A stretch of 64,000 nt of DNA from positions 620,001 to 684,000 of the forward strand of contig NZ_JBHSDH010000013.1 in NCBI RefSeq assembly GCF_042651485.1, given 5' to 3'. Source of the stretch: Sphingorhabdus_B arenilitoris. GTDB taxonomy: Bacteria; Pseudomonadota; Alphaproteobacteria; Sphingomonadales; Sphingomonadaceae. Position numbers and translations under genes: made by a program. Numbering within the stretch: position 1 is the first letter of the stretch; every line of letters begins with the position of its first letter. The notes below the pieces were generated by a model. It did not search any database. It was not told the DNA's origin and was given only the letters and a program-made list of their open reading frames with translations. Shown in pieces: positions 26,479-34,357 of this stretch.

Positions 26479-26930
26479 AATCCACTCCGGTCCTTTTTGG
26501 GCACCGCCAAACAGGTGCCAGAATATTTTGCATCGGAGATAACCCCAAACGCGCTGTAATTAATTGGCTTGTCAAAATCAGCAATAACGAATTCATCTGA
26601 ATTCAAAACCAAAACATCGCCGCCGACATCTATCATAGGGATCGGCCCTTTTTCCTTGAAAGAGCTCACCACTGTAGATTCAACCCCGCTGGATAACGTT
26701 AGTGATTCAACTCTAAACGATAAAAACCGATATTTATCAGGATTTTTCAAACCCGCTGTGATTTCCCATACATAAAGGTCAAATTCTTCCTGTTTTCCTG
26801 GCGATGTGAGAGCGCCTAAGCATTTCAAATGAGGTGCTTCTGCTTTCTTTTTATCTAGCGACTTTGTTTGAGCTTGCGCCGAAAAAGGCAACAAAGTCGC
26901 CGCCAGCAAAGCAACTAAAGGCCATTTCAT
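26475..26930 (-). CDS. Small secreted protein of unknown function, inserted before nuoI
   Basis: From ATG 26930 the product is 151 residues with a clear signal peptide (MKWPLVALLAATLLPFSAQA) and a soluble, beta-looking mature part with two cysteines that could form a disulfide (about residues 34 and 139). A GTG at 26939 would also serve as start. It is not a complex I subunit I know. It overlaps nuoI by 4 nt (ATGA) and follows a nuoI-like fragment. Presumably periplasmic. Function unknown. Confidence 0.7.
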   Translation of the reverse strand: MKWPLVALLAATLLPFSAQAQTKSLDKKKAEAPHLKCLGALTSPGKQEEFDLYVWEITAGLKNPDKYRFLSFRVESLTLSSGVESTVVSSFKEKGPIPMIDVGGDVLVLNSDEFVIADFDKPINYSAFGVISDAKYSGTCLAVPKKDRSGL

Positions 26931-26935
26931 CACCC

Positions 26936-27100
26936 TCACTCCGCCAGCATCGGTTTGCGGTTGCGCGCGCCGCGAACCAACGAAGGTCGCAGATCAATCA
27001 ATCTAATACCAAATTGCACGGTGCTCCAATGGCACAGCACAGAATCTGTTATCGTGAGGCTGGTGCTGAAGAATTTGATGAAATGGGCTAAGGTGGTCAT
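26936..27100 (-). pseudogene. Decayed copy of the nuoI 5' end within the H-I insert
   Basis: A 54-residue frame begins MTTLAHFIKFF, against MTAITHLIKSF in nuoI. By direct comparison, 27 of the first 35 nucleotides match the nuoI start, after which similarity is lost. The remaining frame (ending RNRKPMLAE) has no recognisable homologue. It starts 1 nt after the stop of the upstream inserted gene. It is best read as the relic of an ancestral nuoI start left behind when the following secreted-protein gene was inserted together with a new copy, or as a partial duplication. It may still be translated, passing ribosomes on to the next gene. Confidence 0.6.
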
Positions 27101-27101
27101 T

Positions 27102-27647
27102 TCAATTCGCCGTTTCTTCCAAGCTGCTGGCGGCATCGTCGCCTTGTTCGCCCGGTCCAGACGCGAGCCAGCTGCATTCCTTCATTTCCAGATCAATCCC
27201 ATCGGCCTTATAATGAACATAAGGATATCCATTACCCGACGCCTGAGACGCGCCCATTACCAATGCGCCGAATTCAATGCTTTCGTTTGTCCCAATTGGC
27301 GTTTGGCCCGCAATCATTTCGCCAGTTCCGTTGAGCGTCAATTTGTTTACCGTTGCAAATCCCTCAAGCGGTTTTGCTGTAGCCTTCACGGACGGAAAGA
27401 CACTCACATGACTAACCCGCTCCCCATTGACCAAGCTTGTGCGGATCAGGTTAACGAGGTTGCGCTGCGCATCCCCCTCTATTGTGAGCATAAACACACC
27501 GTCAATTGTCTCACTCGGGTCGGCGCATACGTATAACAGCGGTTTGCCATCTACTTTCCAATCTACAGGGGCGCTGCTGTCTGCGCCGGGCGCAGGCGTG
27601 ATTACAAGCGATGACAGCATGACAATCGGCGACAGCATGCCCATCAT
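27102..27647 (-). CDS. Secreted protein of unknown function, inserted after nuoH
   Basis: From ATG 27647, which overlaps the nuoH TGA, the product is 181 residues. It has a short signal-like N-terminus (MMGMLSPIVMLSSLVITPAPG) and a soluble part with two Cys (about residues 41 and 158). The frame is open further upstream inside nuoH, but that part is a shadow of nuoH. It is not recognisable as a known family. It is co-translated with complex I genes; presumably periplasmic. Confidence 0.65.
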   Translation of the reverse strand: MMGMLSPIVMLSSLVITPAPGADSSAPVDWKVDGKPLLYVCADPSETIDGVFMLTIEGDAQRNLVNLIRTSLVNGERVSHVSVFPSVKATAKPLEGFATVNKLTLNGTGEMIAGQTPIGTNESIEFGALVMGASQASGNGYPYVHYKADGIDLEMKECSWLASGPGEQGDDAASSLEETAN

Positions 27648-28684
27648 CCATACCTCGTCAGCATCAGATACCCACTCACCAAAAACACCCAAAATAGCGA
27701 GATCGGCAGGAATACTTTCCACCCCAAGCGCATCAGCTGGTCATAGCGGTAACGCGGGACGGTAGCCTTGACCCAGCTGAAGATGAAGAAGAAGAGGAGT
27801 ATCTTTGCAAATAGCCAGATGATGCCCGGCACGGCGTAAAGCGGCGCCCAATCCACCGGCGGCAAATATCCGCCCCAGAATAGGATCGCATTCAGCGTCG
27901 CCATTAAGAGCACATTGGCATATTCGCCGAGCCAGAACAGTGCGAAGCTCATCGACGAATATTCGGTTTGATACCCCGCAACCAATTCGCTCTCAGCCTC
28001 GGTCAAATCAAACGGCGCGCGCGCGGTTTCGGCGAGTGCGCTGATTAAAAATATCACCGCAATCGGGAACAGCAGCGGGTTGAGGCCGAATGCGTTAATG
28101 CCAAAGACATGACCTTTCTGCGCCTCGACAATGCCGCTCATGTTGAAAGTTCCGGCCCATAACACCACGCTGATCAAAACAAAGCCGATCGAGACTTCAT
28201 AGCTAATCATTTGCGCTGCAGCACGCATGGCGGAATAGAAGGGATATTTGGAATTAGACGCCCAACCTGAAATGACCACACCGTAAACGCCAAGCGAGCT
28301 GATCGCCAATATGTAGAGCAATCCGACATTGATGTCGGATAGCACCACATCCGCGCCAAAAGGCACCACCGCCCAAGCCAGCAATGCCACGGTGAAGGTA
28401 ATGATCGGCGCGATCAGGAAAAGGCCGCGATTGGATGCCGACGGGATAATCGTTTCCTGCAGGAAAACCTTCAAACCGTCGGCAAAACTTTGCAGCAGGC
28501 CAAATGGCCCCACCACGTTGGGGCCGCGCCGAAGCGCCATAGCGGCCCAAATTTTACGGTCGGCGTAAATAATCATCGCCACAGCCAGCATCAGCGGGAG
28601 CGCGATCAGCAATATTCCAGCCAAGGACGCCGTGAACCACGCCCATTCATAACTCATGCCGATTGATTGGAAAAATTCGGTCAT
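27644..28684 (-). CDS. nuoH: NADH-quinone oxidoreductase subunit H
   Basis: NuoH forms most of the quinone-binding chamber at the membrane-arm junction of complex I. The start ATG 28684 (MTEFFQSIGMSYEW) overlaps the nuoG stop, giving 346 residues, the usual size; the frame continues upstream but is antiparallel noise within nuoG. Signature segments are MALRRGPNVVGPFGLLQSFADG, ETARAPFDLTEAESELVAGY and YSSMSFALFWLGEYANVL. The stop overlaps an inserted secreted-protein gene. Confidence 0.96.
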   Translation of the reverse strand: MTEFFQSIGMSYEWAWFTASLAGILLIALPLMLAVAMIIYADRKIWAAMALRRGPNVVGPFGLLQSFADGLKVFLQETIIPSASNRGLFLIAPIITFTVALLAWAVVPFGADVVLSDINVGLLYILAISSLGVYGVVISGWASNSKYPFYSAMRAAAQMISYEVSIGFVLISVVLWAGTFNMSGIVEAQKGHVFGINAFGLNPLLFPIAVIFLISALAETARAPFDLTEAESELVAGYQTEYSSMSFALFWLGEYANVLLMATLNAILFWGGYLPPVDWAPLYAVPGIIWLFAKILLFFFIFSWVKATVPRYRYDQLMRLGWKVFLPISLFWVFLVSGYLMLTRYG

Positions 28685-30708
28685 TCCGCCGCCTCCAACA
28701 TTTCTTCGCCATGGATCAATTCGCGGCTGCAGATATTCATCGTTTCGCTCGCGCGGCAGATAGCGTTGGTCAGGTAGAAATCCTTGATGGGGTAAGCAAT
28801 TTCGCCTTTGGCTGTTGTCGGCAATTTGGGTGCATTCCAACCATAATCAGCCAGTCCTTCCGCGCCCAAGGCAGGCACCTCTGCCGCCATCGCCGCGCGG
28901 CAAGCGATCAGGTTGTCGAAAGGCAGCTTATGCCCCAAAACATCCGACAGCGCCCGGAATATCGCCCAATCTTCCCGCGCATCGCCCGGCGCAAATACCG
29001 CCTTGGTTGCCCGCTGCACGCGGCCTTCCAAATTGACGAACGTGCCATCTTTTTCGGTATAGGCGCTGCCCGGTAGGATCACGTCCGCAGCATGGGCGCC
29101 CTTGTCGCCATGGTGGCCGACATAAACTTTGAACGTCTTGGCAAATTTCGAAAAATCCACCTCATCCGCGCCTAAGAAAAAAGCCAGCTTCGGCTTTTTC
29201 GCCGCAATGTCGGCAATACCGCCCGGCTGCGCATAGCCCAACATCAATCCGCCCATCCGGCTCGCCGCCATATGCAGCACGTTAAAGCCATTCCAAGCGC
29301 GGCCATCGCCGAGTGTGCGGGCCAGATTATATTTCTCCGCCAGCTTCAACGCCGCACCGTGCAAGCCGTCCACCGCCAAAGCGCCGCCGCCGACAATGAC
29401 CGCGGGCCGCTTCGCTGCTTTCAATGCGTCGGCGGCTTCCTTTGGCAGCTTCGCGATTTTCGCCGCGTCATTGCCCAGCCATTCCACCTTATACGACAAA
29501 TCAGTTTCCGGCCCAATGGCGAACACTTTCGCTCCGCCGCGCCGCACTGCTTTTTGAATCCGAGTATTGACCAGCGGCGCTTCCCAGCGGACATTGCTGC
29601 CGATAATCAGGATACAGTCCGCATCTTCAATCCCGGCAATGCTGGTATTGAAATTCACGGCCGATAGCGAAGTAGTGTCATAGGATAGGCCGGTTTGGCG
29701 TCCCTCCAACATGGCCGAACCCATTTTGGCGAGCAGCGCCTTTGCCGCATACATCGTCTCGCAATCGGTCAAATCGCCTGCAATCGCCGCGACCGAGCTG
29801 CCCGCATTGACCGCCGCAATCGCAGCGAAAGCTTCCTGCCAGCTTGCCGGTTGCAGCTTGCCTTTGGCATCGCGCACAAAGGGCTTATCCAAGCGGCGAT
29901 GGGTCAGGCCGTCGACCGCGTGGCGGGTCTTGTCGCTCGCCCATTCTTCATTCACATCGTCATTGATACGCGGAACAGCGCGCAGCACAGCCCGGCCCCG
30001 GCTATCAAGGCGGATATTAGTGCCAACCGCATCCATCACGTCGATCGATGGCGTTTTCTTCAACTCCCATGGCCGCGCTTCAAATGCATAAGGCTTCGAC
30101 GTCAAGGCGCCAACGGGGCACAGGTCGACGACATTGCCCGAAAGCTCTGATTGTACCGCATGCTCCAGATAGCTGGTAATCTGCATATTTTCGCCGCGCC
30201 CAATCGCGCCAATCTCTTCAATGCCCGCCACTTCCTCGGCGAAACGGACGCAGCGGGTGCATTGGATGCAGCGCGTCATCACCGTTTTAACGATGGGCCC
30301 CATATATTTTTCGGTCACCGCACGCTTATTTTCTTCGTAGCGCGAGGAACCACGGCCATAGGCCATCGCCTGGTCCTGCAAATCACACTCGCCGCCCTGA
30401 TCGCAAATCGGGCAATCAAGCGGGTGATTGATGAGCAGGAATTCCATCACGCCTTCGCGCGCTTTTTTCACCATTTGGCTGTCGGTGCGGATTTCTTGGC
30501 CTTCTGTGGCGGGCAGCGCGCAAGACGCCTGCGGCTTGGGCGGCCCGGGCTTTACCTCGACCAGGCACATGCGGCAATTGCCCGCGATGGACAGGCGTTC
30601 ATGATAGCAAAAACGCGGAATTTCCTTACCCGCAAGCTCGCACGCCTGCAGGACGGTTGCGCCTGCTGGAACTTCGAGTTCGAGGCCGTCTACGGTAACT
30701 TTAGGCAT
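28681..30708 (-). CDS. nuoG: NADH-quinone oxidoreductase subunit G
   Basis: NuoG is the large iron-sulfur subunit of the peripheral arm. The N-terminal 2Fe-2S domain has RFCYHERLSIAGNCRMCLVEV, followed by the His-Cys3 cluster HPLDCPICDQGGECDLQDQA and a 4Fe-4S domain (TRCIQCTRCVRFAEEVAG ... VDLCPVGALT). A molybdopterin-oxidoreductase-like domain then runs from about residue 215 to 660. At 675 residues it is typical of alphaproteobacteria. Its last residues, MLEAAE, are coded almost identically to the end of nuoF. Confidence 0.95.
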   Translation of the reverse strand: MPKVTVDGLELEVPAGATVLQACELAGKEIPRFCYHERLSIAGNCRMCLVEVKPGPPKPQASCALPATEGQEIRTDSQMVKKAREGVMEFLLINHPLDCPICDQGGECDLQDQAMAYGRGSSRYEENKRAVTEKYMGPIVKTVMTRCIQCTRCVRFAEEVAGIEEIGAIGRGENMQITSYLEHAVQSELSGNVVDLCPVGALTSKPYAFEARPWELKKTPSIDVMDAVGTNIRLDSRGRAVLRAVPRINDDVNEEWASDKTRHAVDGLTHRRLDKPFVRDAKGKLQPASWQEAFAAIAAVNAGSSVAAIAGDLTDCETMYAAKALLAKMGSAMLEGRQTGLSYDTTSLSAVNFNTSIAGIEDADCILIIGSNVRWEAPLVNTRIQKAVRRGGAKVFAIGPETDLSYKVEWLGNDAAKIAKLPKEAADALKAAKRPAVIVGGGALAVDGLHGAALKLAEKYNLARTLGDGRAWNGFNVLHMAASRMGGLMLGYAQPGGIADIAAKKPKLAFFLGADEVDFSKFAKTFKVYVGHHGDKGAHAADVILPGSAYTEKDGTFVNLEGRVQRATKAVFAPGDAREDWAIFRALSDVLGHKLPFDNLIACRAAMAAEVPALGAEGLADYGWNAPKLPTTAKGEIAYPIKDFYLTNAICRASETMNICSRELIHGEEMLEAAE

Positions 30709-31301
30709 TATTTTGTCGCCTTGCCATTTTGCAATTCAGCTTTCACATGACCAAAAAGCTGAATTAGGTTTACGGTGACGTTCGGAGCAGGCTCACAGGG
30801 TGGTGCTGCTAAACTTGTGGCCGTCATTCTGCGAACTGCCGGTTTGTGAGACGGGTCTGCCATCACTTGAACAAAAACTCTCGCCAATTGTTCATGGCTT
30901 CGAACTGCGCACTTAGCGAGAGAAGCTTCATCCATCACGGTCACAGCTTGCGAAATCCCATGGGCAGCTCCCCAGCGGGAAATGAGGGCATCGATTGAAA
31001 ATGGCATGGGTTCGCCGTTCTTGAACTCGATGCAGCCCTCAATCGCTGGCATTAACAACTTGCTGTCGGGATCAGCCTCATTCTCTTGCCAAGTCTGTTT
31101 GTCGCGGCGCAGCAGGTGGTAAGTTGCATAACGACGAGTGATATCTGAGTTCTTGTCAAGAGAACAAACTACCAAAGCCTCGAAATCGTCGTTTGTGAAC
31201 GGTCGTGGCTTCGCATTCAGATCAATCACGGCCGGCTGCGCAAATGCAGAAGCCGCACTGAACATGCATACGTTAAAGAGAAGGTGCCTAAAGGGCTTCA
31301 T
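30708..31301 (-). CDS. Secreted protein of unknown function, inserted between nuoF and nuoG
   Basis: A 197-residue protein with an N-terminal signal peptide (MKPFRHLLFNVCMFSAASAFA) and a largely helical mature part containing several cysteines. Its ATG overlaps the nuoF stop (ATGA at 31298-31301) and its TAA overlaps the nuoG ATG (TAATG at 30706-30710), so it fits the junction with no spare nucleotide. I do not recognise the family. By position it could be a periplasmic factor for complex I or a passenger gene. Confidence 0.68.
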   Translation of the reverse strand: MKPFRHLLFNVCMFSAASAFAQPAVIDLNAKPRPFTNDDFEALVVCSLDKNSDITRRYATYHLLRRDKQTWQENEADPDSKLLMPAIEGCIEFKNGEPMPFSIDALISRWGAAHGISQAVTVMDEASLAKCAVRSHEQLARVFVQVMADPSHKPAVRRMTATSLAAPPCEPAPNVTVNLIQLFGHVKAELQNGKATK

Positions 31302-32620
31302 TCCGCCGCCTCCAACATATCACCGCCTTTACGCTCGTTAATCCGGCGCTCCATCTCTGGACGGAAATGCTTGATCAGCCCTTGAATTGGCCACGCGGCC
31401 GCGTCACCCAACGCGCAGATCGTGTGGCCTTCGACCTGTTTGGTTACTTCATACAGCGTATCGATATCGCCAATGTCGGCATCGCCCACGCGCATTTTTT
31501 CCATCACGCGCCACATCCAGCCTGTGCCTTCGCGGCACGGTGTACACTGCCCGCAGCTTTCATGCTTGTAGAAATAGCTTAAGCGGCTGATCGCCTGCAC
31601 GATGTCGGTCGATTTATCCATCACGATCACCGCCGCCGTGCCAAGGCCGGAGCCTACTTCGCGCAGGCCGTCAAAATCCATCGGCGCGTCCATAATCTGC
31701 GCCGCCGGAACCAGCGGCACCGACGAACCGCCGGGGATCACCGCGAGCAGGTTATCCCACCCGCCTCTTATCCCGCCGCAATGTTTTTCGATCAGATCGC
31801 GGAACGGAATGCTCATCGCCTCTTCAACCACGCAGGGGCGGTCGACATGGCCGGAGATTTGGAACAGCTTTGTGCCCTTGTTATTCTCCCGCCCGAAGCT
31901 GGAGAACCAAGACGCCCCGCGCCGCAGGATGGTGGGGACCACCGCGATGCTTTCCACATTATTGACCGTGGTGGGGCAACCATACAGCCCCGCACCCGCC
32001 GGGAATGGCGGTTTCAGGCGCGGTTGGCCTTTCTTGCCCTCAAGACTTTCGATCATCGCGGTTTCTTCGCCGCAGATATAGGCGCCCGCGCCCCGGTGAA
32101 CGAAGACGTCAAAGTCATAGCCCGATTTGGCCGCGTTCTTACCCAGCAGTCCGGCGTCATACGCCTCTTGCACGGCAGCAAACAAGACCTCCGCCTCGCG
32201 AATATATTCGCCGCGAATGTAAATATAAGCCGCCCGCGCACGCATTGCAAAACCAGCGATCAACGCCCCTTCGATCAGCTTATGCGGATCATGGCGGATA
32301 ATCTCCCGGTCTTTACAGCTACCCGGTTCGGATTCGTCTGCGTTGATGACAAGGAAGCTCGGCCGGGAATTGCCGTCGCGGTCCAGCGGCGCTTGCTTGG
32401 GCATAAAGCTCCATTTCATGCCGGTGGGAAAACCCGCCCCGCCGCGCCCGCGCAGGCCGCTGGCTTTCATTTCTTCAATGATGGCATCCTGACCCAATTT
32501 GATCAGGTCCTTTGTCTTGTCCCAATCACCGCGTTTCTGCGCGGCTTTCAGGCCCCAGTCTTGATAGCCATAGACATTGGTGAAGATACGATCTTTATCC
32601 TGGAGAAAGTCAAAACTCAT
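31298..32620 (-). CDS. nuoF: NADH-quinone oxidoreductase subunit F (NADH- and FMN-binding)
   Basis: NuoF oxidises NADH through FMN and holds cluster N3. The FMN/NADH region reads GLRGRGGAGFPTGMKWSFM, VINADESEPGSCKDREI and GAGAYICGEETAMIESLEG. The 4Fe-4S ligands are in SCGQCTPCREGTGWMW with a distant Cys in GHTICALGDAAAWP. At 440 residues it is typical. It starts at ATG 32620, the second of two ATGAGTTTT copies, the first of which abuts nuoE. Confidence 0.97.
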   Translation of the reverse strand: MSFDFLQDKDRIFTNVYGYQDWGLKAAQKRGDWDKTKDLIKLGQDAIIEEMKASGLRGRGGAGFPTGMKWSFMPKQAPLDRDGNSRPSFLVINADESEPGSCKDREIIRHDPHKLIEGALIAGFAMRARAAYIYIRGEYIREAEVLFAAVQEAYDAGLLGKNAAKSGYDFDVFVHRGAGAYICGEETAMIESLEGKKGQPRLKPPFPAGAGLYGCPTTVNNVESIAVVPTILRRGASWFSSFGRENNKGTKLFQISGHVDRPCVVEEAMSIPFRDLIEKHCGGIRGGWDNLLAVIPGGSSVPLVPAAQIMDAPMDFDGLREVGSGLGTAAVIVMDKSTDIVQAISRLSYFYKHESCGQCTPCREGTGWMWRVMEKMRVGDADIGDIDTLYEVTKQVEGHTICALGDAAAWPIQGLIKHFRPEMERRINERKGGDMLEAAE

Positions 32621-32775
32621 ATGCCTGCTCCAGCCCGCAGGGCCATAAAAGGTTCGCGCGAAGACGCTAAGTCGCCAAGATAGAGAATAGCTGCAATGCT
32701 TCTTTGCGCCTTTGCGCCTTTGCGCGAAACAAAAGATAGCGCTTCAGGCAATTCAGGAAGAGATGTAAAACTCAT
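32617..32775 (-). pseudogene. Small frame with duplicated nuoF start, carrying a palindromic repeat
   Basis: A 52-codon frame begins ATGAGTTTT, identical to the first nine bases of nuoF, and overlaps the nuoE stop (ATGA at 32772-32775). It ends with ATATGA, overlapping the nuoF ATG. The codons between cover a palindromic repeat (32653-32728), and the product is not protein-like. The two ATGAGTTTT copies flanking 146 nt look like a target-site duplication made by insertion of the repeat. The frame may still relay ribosomes from nuoE to nuoF. Confidence 0.55.
32653..32728. repeat. Imperfect palindromic repeat built of CGCnAAG units, nuoE-nuoF gap
   Basis: Two 28-nt arms (32653-32680 and 32701-32728) are imperfect inverted copies separated by 20 nt. 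Each arm is a tandem of CGCnAAGn units (TTCGCGCGAAGACGC in one, TTTGCGCCTTTGCGC in the other, which reads as the complement). Repeats of this style are scattered between genes in sphingomonads, but copy number here cannot be judged. Transcribed, it would form a long hairpin inside the nuo mRNA. Confidence 0.7.
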
Positions 32776-33446
32776 TTCGCCCACTCCTTCCGGTAATCAT
32801 GATTGCTCTTGACCATCGCGGCCAGATTGGTCGGCTCGCCCAGCGGTTCAACAGTATGCCGCCCGGGTTCCTGCGTGCCGGTTTTTGGCTGCTCCCCGCG
32901 CTCCAGCGCATCGAGGATCGCCATCGTGCGGTCATAGTCCAAATCTTCGTAATTATCGTCGTTAATCTGCACCATTGGCGCGCTGGCGCAGTTGCCCATG
33001 CATTCGACTTCGGTCAGCGTGAACAGGCCGTCGGGGGTCGTCTTACCCTTATTCATGCCTTTATTTTTGCAAGCACTCATCACCTCATCGCTGCCGCGTA
33101 GCAAGCAGGGCGTCGTGCCGCATACCTGCACATGATAGCGGCCCACCGGCGCAAGGTTATACATGGTATAAAAAGTCGCAACCTCATAAGCGCGCATGAA
33201 CGGCATATCGAGCATGACTGCGACATATTCGATCACCGGCACAGGCAGCCAGCCCTGCGTTTGCGTCTCCGTCCCCACCTGACGCTGCGCCAGATCGAGC
33301 AACGGCATCACCGCGCTGCGTTGCCGCCCGGCGGGATAGCGCGCGATTATGGCCTTCGCCTGCTTCAAATTGGCAGGCGTGAATTTGAAATCGCCCCATT
33401 TGGCGCGGACTTCGGTTTCGTCGGGGATTTGGGGTGCATCAGCCAT
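32772..33446 (-). CDS. nuoE: NADH-quinone oxidoreductase subunit E
   Basis: NuoE carries the binuclear cluster N1a. The four cysteine ligands are in VCGTTPCLLRGSDE and VECMGNCASAPMVQI, and the helical N-terminal domain reads LKQAKAIIARYPAGRQRSA. Start ATG 33446 (MADAPQIPDETEV, 224 residues) overlaps the SnoaL-like gene stop as TAATG; an open extension upstream lies in that gene. Its first 45 nt are duplicated at 33935. Confidence 0.95.
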   Translation of the reverse strand: MADAPQIPDETEVRAKWGDFKFTPANLKQAKAIIARYPAGRQRSAVMPLLDLAQRQVGTETQTQGWLPVPVIEYVAVMLDMPFMRAYEVATFYTMYNLAPVGRYHVQVCGTTPCLLRGSDEVMSACKNKGMNKGKTTPDGLFTLTEVECMGNCASAPMVQINDDNYEDLDYDRTMAILDALERGEQPKTGTQEPGRHTVEPLGEPTNLAAMVKSNHDYRKEWAK

Positions 33447-33781
33447 TAACGAATAAACTCCACGCGAGAGCATTTCTCGCCTTCAAAACTATAAACAGCA
33501 ATTACTTCAAACGGTTCCGCATCGTCCGTGCGCCATACTTTCTCGCGCAGCACGGCATAGTCGCCAACTTCCTGAGCGCCAACAATCTCCGCCCGGTTTT
33601 GGGGATATTCGGCAAATATCGCTTTCAATCCAGAGCGCACGCCCTCTTTCCCTTCGCGCACCACCGCCCCGCGATAACCCGCCTCGCAAGCATCATCGGT
33701 CATCAACGCAACATAAGCGTCCGCATCCTGCGCATTATAATGCGCGATCATTTGGGTTGCGATGGCGACAGGCTTAGTCAC
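33446..33781 (-). CDS. SnoaL-like / nuclear transport factor 2 family protein, inserted before nuoE
   Basis: From GTG 33781 (VTKPVAIATQMIAHYNAQD) the product is 111 residues. It shows the NTF2-like cone fold pattern: an N-terminal helix, AYVALMTDDACEAGYRG, a GVRSGLKAIFAEYPQNRAEI segment and four C-terminal strands ending SFEGEKCSRVEFIR. Such domains act as small-molecule isomerases or ligand-binding modules; the ligand cannot be inferred. No signal peptide. Its start overlaps the end of the nuoE-start relic (GTGACTAA) and its stop overlaps the nuoE ATG. A GTG at 33796 is an alternative start within the palindromic repeat. Confidence 0.72.
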   Translation of the reverse strand: MTKPVAIATQMIAHYNAQDADAYVALMTDDACEAGYRGAVVREGKEGVRSGLKAIFAEYPQNRAEIVGAQEVGDYAVLREKVWRTDDAEPFEVIAVYSFEGEKCSRVEFIR

Positions 33782-33935
33782 AAGCCACTCCGTCACCCTG
33801 AACTTGTTTCAGGGTCCATATATCAGCCGAGACCATCAGTTTAAGAGGCAAAATAGATGCTGAAACAAGTTCAGCATGACGCCGGAGGAAGTCGCGGACT
33901 TCGGTTTCGTCGGCGATTTGTGCGGTGTCAGCCAT
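33774..33935 (-). pseudogene. Decayed copy of the nuoE 5' end running into a palindromic repeat
   Basis: A 53-residue frame begins MADTAQIADETEVRDF, against MADAPQIPDETEVRAK in nuoE; 38 of the first 45 nucleotides match. After codon 15 the frame enters a palindromic intergenic repeat (33791-33881) and the rest (ending GDGVACD) is not protein-like. It starts in a TAATG overlap with the stop of the upstream inserted gene and ends in an overlap with the SnoaL-like start. It is a relic of the nuoE translation start. Confidence 0.7.
33791..33881. repeat. Palindromic intergenic repeat with CTGAACTTGTTTCAG core
   Basis: The left end, CGTCACCCTGAACTTGTTTC (33791-33810, continuing AGGGT), and the right end at 33857-33881 are inverted copies of about 25 nt. 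Each contains the near-palindrome CTGAACTTGTTTCAG or its complement. The arms are separated by about 41 nt. This is a familiar kind of repeat in alphaproteobacterial genomes, usually extragenic; here it lies inside a small frame in the nuo operon. Confidence 0.75.
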
Positions 33936-34357
33936 TACCAAACCCCCGACTCACTGGACCAAATAGTCCTTAAGCGACTCTCCTCGAATTCAAATATGAG
34001 GGTATTGCCACCTATGTCGCAGCACTGACATTTCCAGCTTGCCGTTACTACAGCTCGTATTTGTGACCAGTTGCTGCCTTGAATTGTGAATCTACAAATA
34101 TCGGACTCGCTGCTTGGAATGTCAGAAGGTTTTGCGAGACGCCGATACACTATTTTGTCGTCAATGCGGGTTTGAAATTCTACTTCAGACAGCCTTTCCG
34201 TTAACAAATCGAAATTCTGGCGATCTCTTGCCTGAAACAGCACCCAAACATCCTCCGAAAACGGGCCATCTACCGACGGAGTGGTCTCAACCGGCCCAGC
34301 AAGTGCGGAACTTGCGACGCTAAAAATCATTGCTAGTGGTAATAGTGAAAACCTCAC
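33935..34357 (-). CDS. Secreted protein of unknown function, inserted after nuoD
   Basis: A 140-residue protein with a signal peptide (RFSLLPLAMIFSVASSALAG) and a mature domain with three Cys near the end (CRFTIQG, WKCQCCDIGG). The start is GTG 34357, overlapping the nuoD TGA (GTGA). Its TAA overlaps the ATG of the nuoE relic (TAATG). I do not recognise the family; predicted periplasmic. Confidence 0.65.
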   Translation of the reverse strand: MRFSLLPLAMIFSVASSALAGPVETTPSVDGPFSEDVWVLFQARDRQNFDLLTERLSEVEFQTRIDDKIVYRRLAKPSDIPSSESDICRFTIQGSNWSQIRAVVTASWKCQCCDIGGNTLIFEFEESRLRTIWSSESGVW

